NCBI GenBank assembly: GCA_035949375.1
Contig: DASZIG010000117.1
Span: 48,803-112,802, forward strand
DNA from: Gp13-AA77 sp035949375
GTDB lineage: Bacteria; Acidobacteriota; Terriglobia; UBA7540
DNA length: 64,000 nt
Direction of reading: 5' to 3'
Shown: in pieces, positions 50,702-58,500 of the stretch
How positions within the stretch are numbered: position 1 is the stretch's first letter
Layout: the number at the start of each line of letters is the position of its first letter
Program-made: the position numbers and the translations under genes
The notes under the pieces: model-generated
Databases searched by the model: none
Told to the model about the DNA's origin: nothing
The model's input: the letters and a program-made list of their open reading frames with translations, nothing else

Positions 50702-51119
50702 GCCTCGGGTGTTGAGCCCAAAACGTATGATGCCTTTGGGCGCTCCACATAGCAGGCGCGCAAACAAGCATGAAACGCGTCCTCCTTTCCTGGAGCAGCG
50801 GCAGGCTGGTCAGCGACCAATTCCCAATCCGTCGCGGCATCGCCAGCCGCCGCCACATTTGCGGGTGGGCCTCGATCATGTCGCGCTTGCCTGCTCCGAC
50901 GAAGAGGAACTCCGTCGGGTGGCGTCCGGGCCTTCCAGCGCCTGGTGCGGAGAACACGGGACGTGAAGCTTGACCCCACTCTCAACAAGAGCTACGTGGC
51001 CTTCAAGAACCAGGATGGCATCGGTGGGATTCTATGTGACCGCGACCGACGAGGTGGTAGCGGGCATGGGCTTTGCCAAGGACGCAAACGCCCGGCATGG
51101 TGCTGTGAGGTGACGGTGC
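50702..51119. other. Decayed stretch without a supportable gene
   Basis: At 50770 a plus-strand frame begins MKRVLLSWSSG, as in the start of adenine-nucleotide alpha-hydrolase/diphthine-ammonia-ligase-like proteins, but homology ends after 11 residues. Another frame near 51010-51110 (FYVTATDEVVAGMGFAKDANARHGAV) looks coding-like but was not recognised. Confidence 0.3.
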
Positions 51120-51790
51120 ATGGATGATCTGCAGAAGCAAAAATGGATGAGTCACTTTGTCGTGGTCCGGCATGAGGAGTCCGCGAGAGGAACGTGGACA
51201 AGACTGCTGCTGCCGCGGCTGGGCCCCTTGAGTACGGGGGCATGGATGTCGACGCCCGCTTGACCACGCGGGGCATCGCACAAGCGACAGAGACCGGCAG
51301 GCATCTAGCGTCGAAATTCCGTTTTACCCGGGTGTTTACGTCCCCCTATCTGCGGACTGTGGAAACGACACGGGTGATGGCTGGCCAGTTCAATTACACA
51401 CCCGAGATCACCAATGAGGAGCGAATACGGAGACGGAATTTGGCATTCTCGACGGGCTGACCCAAAAGAAGTTTGAGCGGAAATATCCCGAGGAGGCGAA
51501 GCGTGACAACTGGTCAAGTACAGTCAAGTACTACTATCGCCGCCCGGCGGCGAGAGCTACCCCGATATCGCGCTGCGGATTCACAGCTCCCTGGGAACGC
51601 TGACGCGGGGCTTTGCATGCAAGTCTGTCTTCGTGGTGTCCCACTCGGTCATCGTGCGCCCAGCGGTTCCTGCGGTTTCGGGACTGCTCGGTGGGCCGCG
51701 ATTCCCGCTCCAGCGTCGAGATTCCGCTTTGCCGCTTCCCATTCGGGCGGGACAACTCCAGGAGCAGCCTCGGGTGTTTGGTCGCTGTTT
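51120..51790 (+). pseudogene. Histidine phosphatase (PGM-like) gene with several frameshifts
   Basis: MDDLQKQKWMSHFVVVRHEESARG (catalytic RH motif) in one frame is followed in others by DARLTTRGIAQATETGRHLASKFRFTRVFTSPYLRTVETTRVM, then EFGILDGLTQKKFERKYPEEAKR, then GGESYPDIALRIHSSLGTLTRGFACKSVFVVSHSVIVR (the second catalytic His). At least three frame changes break it. The complete domain order shows a recently decayed gene. Confidence 0.7.
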
Positions 51791-51933
51791 GAAAAAATAG
51801 AAGCGGTGCGGCGGCGAGGCCGGCAGGGCCGACCCTGCGATCAAAACGACAGAAATCCCGGTACGCAGCGAAAGCCGAGGACCAGGCCAATTGAGCAGCC
51901 AGGCCGGGTCCGCCATTTCCCCTCGCCGCGGCT

Positions 51934-52310
51934 CTGAGCTTCCTCAAGGAGTCCAGGGGCGAGGCAAGCTGGAGCGCCCAGGATATGGCGAAGTCCCTCA
52001 ACGTCAGAGCCGCCGTGGCGAGGCAGGTGATCCCCCTGTTCCAGGTCCAGGGATACATCATAGCCTCCGGCGGCCAGTGGGGTCACGACCGCAGCAGGCG
52101 ACGCCGTCTCAGGCTCAAAACCGCCCCGTTTCACCCCTGAAGCGGTAGAAGCCGCTTGTCTCCCTTAGCCGGGCGCGTCAAGGCGATCAACCAGGACGAG
52201 GACGCGCCGTTCAAGATCACCAAGGCGGTCGCCTTCGCGACTTCCTCACGGGCCGGGCCCGCGTCCAGGCAGCCGATATCGGAGTGGACCCTATATTCGT
52301 CCTGAACGTC
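51934..52310 (+). pseudogene. Decayed winged-helix-like protein
   Basis: LSFLKESRGEASWSAQDMAKSLNVRAAVARQVIPLFQVQGYI resembles a winged-helix N-terminal half. After frame changes RVKAINQDEDAPFKITKAVAF and GDFLTGRARVQAADIGVDPIFVLN appear. The family was not identified. Confidence 0.45.
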
Positions 52311-52359
52311 TCCTCTGTGGGGTTGGGCACCAAAGGCTCCTCTCGGTGGGCTCGCCTGC

Positions 52360-53787
52360 TCAGCGCTGGTAGGGGTAGTCGTTGATCCAGTGGAACCCGC
52401 GACTGACCAGCATCAGCTTGCTGCGATCGACAAGCCTCAGTTGGAGGCGTGTCTTGTGGCCGTCCATCGTACCGTCGAGGATCAGTTGGCCGGGCGCGGG
52501 GCGGTCGAAGCTGAAGATGGCCTTCCAGGCCTTGTCGCTCCCCTTCGTCAGCGTAAGGGTACTGTTTTTGTCGCTGATCGAGGAACCGAAGGACGCGAAG
52601 CTCTCGTCCATGCGCTGGAATGAAGCCGCCGTCGTGGAGTCGAACAGGACCCGCCGCCAGCGGTCATAATCCGTGAGCAGCGGCGAGCGGACTTGGCCGT
52701 CGATGGACATCTGCTCGACGTCCCAGATGCCGTACAGGGAAGGCTTCGGGCGGCCGCCGCCGAAGGTGCGCCAGGACTGGATTCCTCCGTAGACGCTCAA
52801 TCCCCCGAGGTACAGGCCGAACAGCACCTGCAAGGCGACGGCAACGCGATTGGCGCGTCTGGTCCGGCAGAGCGGCGGCTGGGCCGACGGCGCAACGGCA
52901 TGGTCCGAGAAGAAGAAGGCGAGAATGCGCCGGGCCTCCGGGGCCAGCAGGAAGAGTGCGAACAGGATGAGGTGGAACGAGAAGAGCTTCACCGGGACGT
53001 CATACGTCATGTTCAGCGTGAACACCTGGCTCAGGTCGGCCAGGCAGACGAGCGCACCCAGCGTGGTCGTGCGCGGGGCCAACAGCAGCAGGCCGCCCAG
53101 CGTCTCGGCGCTGCCCGCAAACATCTGGTAGGCCGGGGAAGCTCCGACTGAGGACCAGAGCGTCGCCATGGGGGAGAAGTTTCCGTACGGTTCGACGAGG
53201 CGCGTCAGATACGGGAAGGGCATCTGCACCGGGATGACCTTGATGAGTCCGTAGAGCAGCATTTCGGAGGCCAGGGCAAAGCGCAGAAACAGCCGGAACC
53301 ACTTGTGAAGCGTCACGTAGTTCTCGCGACGGCGGTCGACGAGCGACCAGAGCGCGGTGATGACGGCCGCCGACACGACCAAGCAGAAGGCAAGCGCCCA
53401 GTCGAAGACCCGGTCCCCGCTGCCGGTGTCGGTGAAGACGAGGGCATGCTTCACGTGAAAGACGTGCGCGGCGGCCCAGAAGGTCATCTGGCGCAGGGGC
53501 CAGTGAAGGCTGAAGTCGGGAAGGTTGACCTTGGGAAAGTCGAGCAGGCCGCCGATGATCTGGTTGCTTAGGCTGTAGATGGTGAAGTAGACGAAGCAAA
53601 AACGGAAGGCGACACGGACGGCAAGGCTCCAGTGCGCCGTCGGCGCAACGGCAGCCCCGTCCTGCCCGGCCTCACGCCCTGGGCGTGCTGCGTCCAGTCC
53701 GTCGATTTGCGCTGTAGCTGCCACACTCCCCCCTAAGGCACGGGCCAAGATGCGGCGCCGGGCGTCGATTCGACCGCTAGCATACAC
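52360..53787 (-). CDS. DoxX-like polytopic membrane protein with C-terminal soluble domain
   Basis: Up to 475 residues. The start is uncertain: GTG 53787 is the longest, while GTG 53724 (VAATAQIDG) has a GGGGAG just before it, at very short spacing. About eight hydrophobic helices follow (SLAVRVAFRFCFVYFTIYSLSNQIIGG to VAVALQVLFGLYLGGLSVYGGIQSW), including DoxX/HTTM-like text (LRFALASEMLLYGLIKVIPVQMPFPYLTRLVEPYG, SAETLGGLLLLAPRTTTLGAL). A C-terminal soluble part of ~130 residues (KPSLYGIWDVEQMSIDG...FSFDRPAPGQLILDGTMDGHKTRLQLRLVDRSKLMLVSRGFHWINDYPYQR) follows. Function unknown. A promoter-like element identical in layout to that of the halogenase cluster lies about 170 bases upstream. Confidence 0.7.
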   Translation of the reverse strand: MYASGRIDARRRILARALGGSVAATAQIDGLDAARPGREAGQDGAAVAPTAHWSLAVRVAFRFCFVYFTIYSLSNQIIGGLLDFPKVNLPDFSLHWPLRQMTFWAAAHVFHVKHALVFTDTGSGDRVFDWALAFCLVVSAAVITALWSLVDRRRENYVTLHKWFRLFLRFALASEMLLYGLIKVIPVQMPFPYLTRLVEPYGNFSPMATLWSSVGASPAYQMFAGSAETLGGLLLLAPRTTTLGALVCLADLSQVFTLNMTYDVPVKLFSFHLILFALFLLAPEARRILAFFFSDHAVAPSAQPPLCRTRRANRVAVALQVLFGLYLGGLSVYGGIQSWRTFGGGRPKPSLYGIWDVEQMSIDGQVRSPLLTDYDRWRRVLFDSTTAASFQRMDESFASFGSSISDKNSTLTLTKGSDKAWKAIFSFDRPAPGQLILDGTMDGHKTRLQLRLVDRSKLMLVSRGFHWINDYPYQR

Positions 53788-53959
53788 CCTGGAACGCTTC
53801 CGGGGCGATTGTCGCCAGAGGCCTCGCGGTGCCGGGGTTCGGCCTCTTTCAGACGAACTCCAGTCCCGCCGCCCCGGCGTGCCTCTCGGCGGTCTTCAGT
53901 CAGACCACGCGGGCCGGGCACACGTCTCCTTCATAGCATGCGTTTCCCGGAAATCAACC

Positions 53960-54004
53960 GAAATTGATAGGCGAATCCTGATATTCGTGCGCGAATCCTG
54001 CTGC
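53960..54004 (-). promoter_or_regulatory. Second copy of the CAGGATTYG control element
   Basis: On the minus strand two CAGGATTCG words (complement at 53992-54000 and 53972-53980) are 20 bases apart and followed by CCTATCAATT. The whole ~45 bp aligns without gaps to 20313-20357. The -10-like hexamer is CCTATC; a -35 box is weak here. It points at the DoxX-like membrane-protein gene. Confidence 0.55.
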
Positions 54005-54012
54005 CCGGCCCG

Positions 54013-54520
54013 CCTGAGCCAGCAGGCCCTTCAGCGACAGAACCCCCAATTACACGGCTCGTCTACCTCTTGACCGGCCCGAGAGGGCCGAACCGCCGGG
54101 GCCCGGCCGCAGGATTCTTACACTGCCCGCTTCAAGGCGTAAATCACCCAGGGCGCTATTTTAGTTTAGGGGGCGCACCCCGGAAACAGCTGGGTCGGCT
54201 AAGAAGGGTGTCTTTTCCAGTCGCACTCGACAGCGCGCCGCCTGGACAACAAGACGGGCCAAGCGACGACGTTCGATGGGAATGCCAGTGCAGCCGTCTA
54301 CGACGGTCAAATTACACTGATTCATTGAGGCACTACCCAATCCTTACGCTTTGTCAGCCCACGACCAAGCGACGACACGGTTTGCTCACAGCCAAGGCTC
54401 CCGTAGACACCAAACTCGCGCTTTGGAGTAGCGTCGGCCACCGCGCTCGGCGTTCGGATCTCGATTTTCTCGTCCGCGGACAGCCGCCCGAATCAGCCGG
54501 CAGCCCCTCGTTTCGGACTT
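54013..54520. other. No gene recognised
   Basis: Both strands are open in places but no frame shows a signal, domain or ribosome site I can support. The stretch separates the DoxX-like unit from the RHS-lipase unit. Confidence 0.35.
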
Positions 54521-55417
54521 TCAAGAGATGCGGCCACTGGGATCGCCTAGCCCGGTTACCGGGTATGCTCGGCTTGCGTCGGTGGGGATCATCTTGACCA
54601 CTGCATCGGTATAATTGTTCGGGGCGATCAGGGCATGATTGCCGCCCACGTCGCCGGACTGATTCAAGAATGACCATTCTTCTCCGACATGAAGGTAGTC
54701 CCCTCCCAGAGCTTTCGTGGGGGGAAATAGGGGCGCCAAATCCGCCAGGTTGACGACGCGGAAGCTCTCCGAAACGGTTTCGTTGTAGCTCTGTGCAAAC
54801 GCGGGATTCCCGACGCGTGGCGCTCCAAAGCTGTACATCTGAACCGTAGAGATCTCGGCGAGCAGTTTGAGCAGCGGGCAGGCCAGCACGGACAGCGCGC
54901 CTCCTAAACTATGTCCGGCGACCAGGCAGGGCAGAGAGTGGTCAAACTTGCCCGCGGCCGTGACGATCTGGTCCTCAAGCATGCTAAGGAGAATCAGGAA
55001 GCCCAGATGAACGCGTGCCCTTTCGAAGCCGGGGCTGCGATACCAAGCGAGCGGCACCGGAGCCTGTGGCATCGCGGTATCCAGCAGCCACTCAAAATCG
55101 GACTGTGTTCCCCGCAACGCGATGATATTGTGCGACGACGATGTGAGAGCGAACCCAAAATAAACGTCGCCTATGCTGACAAACCGGCTGCGGACGTCGG
55201 CGCTTCGGCTAACCTCGTCCCAGTGAAGGTCAATGATCCGGCGAGCTTGAGAAAGCTCGATTTCTGGCGCGCGGAAAGAGGCAACCTGGGTATAGCCGGG
55301 CCCGGCATCGATCATTCCATCGTTGCCGGGCGGGGGGCCGTTTCGGTATTGAACGTAAGTCTGCTCGGAAAGCCGCGCGAGCAGAATAGCGAGTTGCGAC
55401 TGATAGCTACTGGTCAT
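54521..55417 (-). CDS. Class 3 (fungal-type) lipase
   Basis: A 298-residue alpha/beta hydrolase. ATG 55417 (MTSSYQSQLAILLARLSEQTY) is preferred because the longer frame runs into the RHS gene. The oxyanion region is FALTSSSHNIIALRGTQSDFEWLLD, and the nucleophile elbow is VAGHSLGGALSVLA (GHSLG). The Asp and His follow in VVNLADLAPLFPP and HVGEEWSF/NHALI. The YSFGAPRVGNPAFAQSYN strand is typical of lipase_3. No signal peptide. It lies 89 bases after the RHS gene on the same strand, so it may be co-produced with it as an effector or a processing enzyme. Confidence 0.85.
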   Translation of the reverse strand: MTSSYQSQLAILLARLSEQTYVQYRNGPPPGNDGMIDAGPGYTQVASFRAPEIELSQARRIIDLHWDEVSRSADVRSRFVSIGDVYFGFALTSSSHNIIALRGTQSDFEWLLDTAMPQAPVPLAWYRSPGFERARVHLGFLILLSMLEDQIVTAAGKFDHSLPCLVAGHSLGGALSVLACPLLKLLAEISTVQMYSFGAPRVGNPAFAQSYNETVSESFRVVNLADLAPLFPPTKALGGDYLHVGEEWSFLNQSGDVGGNHALIAPNNYTDAVVKMIPTDASRAYPVTGLGDPSGRIS

Positions 55418-55505
55418 TTTGATCAAGCCCAATCCGATCCTCCTGGCGTCTGCAAGTTCGGGTACTTTAGAGTGTGAAAGACCTAAGAACTTTCGATGGT
55501 ACTCA

Positions 55506-58500
55506 CTAGCCCCAAAGGTCACCCAGCGCTTCCCAATTCCCCTGTGCGAGATACCACCTTGCCAAAACCGCGTCTCCCGGGGCCCATCCCTCGCCATACC
55601 CTCGCATGGTCAGCAATCTTTGGAGAAGACCATCAGGCAAGTTATTTACCTCGGCCTGAAGCCTCGGTAGACTCGACAAGGTGAGGTCGGCTGCGTCTCT
55701 CATCTCTGGAGATACAAGCCTCACGTTGGCGACATCGTTGTATCCAAGGTTGCCCAAAATTCTCACCTGCATTTCGTACGGCAAAGGGAGACCCCGCTGG
55801 CCAACACCTGCCGCCGGGGACCCGCCTCCGTCCGGGGCGCCACCTCCGTCCGGGGCGCCACCTCCGTACGGGGCGCCACCTCCGTCCGGGCCACGACCTC
55901 CGCCCCCAGCACCCTCGTTCGGGACCTCTGCGGGTTCGGCCTCGTCAAGCTGCAGAGCTGGAATCTCTCCAACTCCGGCTTCGCCAGCTTCAGGCGCGCC
56001 CATCTCGCCAAGTTCAATAGCAGCATCTGCGGCCGCTCCTTCGCCGGCTGCCGCGAGTTCGGCCCCTTCCGCCACGGCCTCCGCAAGCAGAGGCGTGAGC
56101 GCTCCCTCGGAGAAAATTTCGCCGACTAGCATCGCCAAAAAAGTAAAGACGGCTTCGAGAATTTCCAGCCACCCTTTCCCGCTGGGGTCGCGAAGATTGA
56201 TGGGGTCGTTCAGCGCGTAGGCATACCGGTTCAATACATCGCGCAGCATGTGCCTACTTGCCACCTGAGAATCGGGGCTGATGAAGCGGCCCAGAAGCGG
56301 ATCATAGTAGCGCGCCTCGAAATAGTATAAACCCGTCGCCGCATCCCACTCCTTGCCGCCAAATTTGCGCTTGACATCGTCGGCACCGGTGAGAGACTCC
56401 ACGGCGCCGAAAGGCAGGTAGTGAATGCGATTCACGATGGCGCCGGTATCATCCGTTGCCATGACGGTGCTTCCAGTGCGGTCCACATGAAAGAACTTTC
56501 GCTGGACGAGCCTGGGAGTTTGCCTATCATTCGTCCCCGGGGTGAAGGCCAGGCTCGACACGATGCCGATCGGGCTATCGATCTCGAGGTTCTGGCGGAC
56601 GTTCCCTTGGGAATCGGTGACGATGTTGAAGCACCGATTCACATAGAGCGTTGTTTCCTGGCGATCGTAAGCCGTGGCCTTCAGCCTCCGTCCCCAACAG
56701 TCATAGAGGTATTGTCGAAGAGGCGCTCCTGCCTTCACTAGCCGCAGCCCTCCCAACCCGTCGAAGGTGAAATCCATCTCCGCCTTCCCGGCCGTTCGTT
56801 TGGATTGACTTCCAACCGGGTCATTGAAGTAAGTGATTGCGGCCTGAGTTGCCCGATTGGTCAGCGTAATTTGCCCAGGGCTATAGGAGAATGAATTTCC
56901 ATCCTTTGACTTGACGTCTCCGCCGTCGTAATACTCGAAACTCTGGTCGCCGCCGGCCGAACCCGTCACGCTGTGCAAGCGCCCCGCCGGGTCGTAATGG
57001 TAAACCCGCGGAACATCGGTCCCCGAAATCTGCTTGACGCGGGCCAAGCCATCGTATTCGATCACCTGCTGCCACAGCGTGGTGCCGTTCAGTTCGATAG
57101 CCTGCTCGTGGAGATTACCTGCAGGCATATACCGGAAGCGATTCGTGACCCCCGAAATTGGAAAGCGCACTTGCTGCGGCCGTCCAGTGGGCGCGTACTC
57201 GGAAAATTCAGCATAAGTCAGCCAGTCGCTGCCCGGATCGTGTCTGCACTCGATGGTCAACAAGTTCCCCGTTGAAGAAAAACTCCGGCGGATGGCGCTT
57301 CCATTCGGAGCCTCGATCAGCGTTCTCCGTCCTGCCGGATCGCTCGAGTAATTCGTGACATATTCGCTGCCATCGATCTTCAGGGTCTCCGCGCGAAGAC
57401 GGCCCGTCGGCGCATAACGATACTGGATGGAATACTGCTCAATCCCGGCCTCCGTCTGTCGAACGGTACCGAGTCGCAACTTGCCGAACGCCGTGGGGTC
57501 ATCACTGTCGTATTCAAACGTGAGTAATGAAGCAGAACCGAAGGCAATTCCGATAACGCGGCCCAGCGCGTCGAAGGAACGAAGCACTTCGCCGTTTGCA
57601 TCCGTCAGGGTCGTGGTGCGTTTTGCCGGATCGTAGCTGTAGGTGAGAGTACCAAAACTCCCGGCTGACAATTGCCTCTTCCGGTTTGCCGTGTCATAGA
57701 AGACCACCTCCGGCGCCGCGCCCAGTGCCGACATGGTCTTCACCCTGCCCAAGGAGTCGTACTCAAACCCGGTGAGGGCGCTCGCCCCGTCGCGATAAGT
57801 CACGAGACGTTTGTGCTTGCCGAAGTACTCGTGAGCGGATTCCACCGTCATCTCGGACGCGCTGCCGAACCCACTTTGTGTCCTCACCGTGTTACCGGAA
57901 TAGGTATACATTGTGACCACGGGTTGCTGCTCATCCAGTGGCGCCTGCGTTTCCGCAACCCGGCCGTAGGGGTCGAAAGATCTTTGCGCCCATTGCTGTT
58001 GAGCTCCCTCGAAGTAGGGGAGCGTTTCTTGTGTCATGCGATTGCGGCTGTCGGTCTCCCTCGCCTTGGCAACGACAAAACTTTCCTGCTGGCCGTCGAT
58101 ACCGAATGTCCTCTCCTCAAATATTCGCAAGAGCCCATCATGGTAGTGCTGCTTGACGCCCCATTTCTTGCCCTGCCAGTCCGCCAGAGTCCTTGTCTCC
58201 ACGCAAAAGCCGCCGCCCGCCGTCAAACGGCGCTCGGTATGGGCGTACAACACCTCAGCGCCGCCTTCGTTGGGCCGATAACGGTCGGTGATTCGTCCGA
58301 ATCCGTCGACGACTTGCCGCGTGGTAACGCCATTCGGGTCAATGCGCGATAGTCTAGTTCCGAAACGGAGGTCATAAGTATAGTTCTCCTGAAGGCATTC
58401 GCCCCGCACATTCTTGGGATAAATGACAGACGAAGGATAAGTGAAAAAGGTGGATTCATCATAGGCGTAGGTTTTCTCCGCGCCGCTGGCGTCTTGAATG

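Noticed and set aside
50770..50805. Start of a diphthine-ammonia-ligase-like gene (MKRVLLSWSSG)
   Set aside because: Similarity covers 11 residues only and stops before the KDS motif; recorded only as part of a decayed stretch.
53733..53921. A 62-codon minus-strand frame between the CAGGATTYG element and the DoxX-like gene
   Set aside because: Arg/Gly/Pro-rich, no ribosome site or homology; more likely leader sequence.
55824..55890. The 18-bp repeats as a CRISPR array
   Set aside because: The units are contiguous without spacers and encode a Gly-rich linker in frame.
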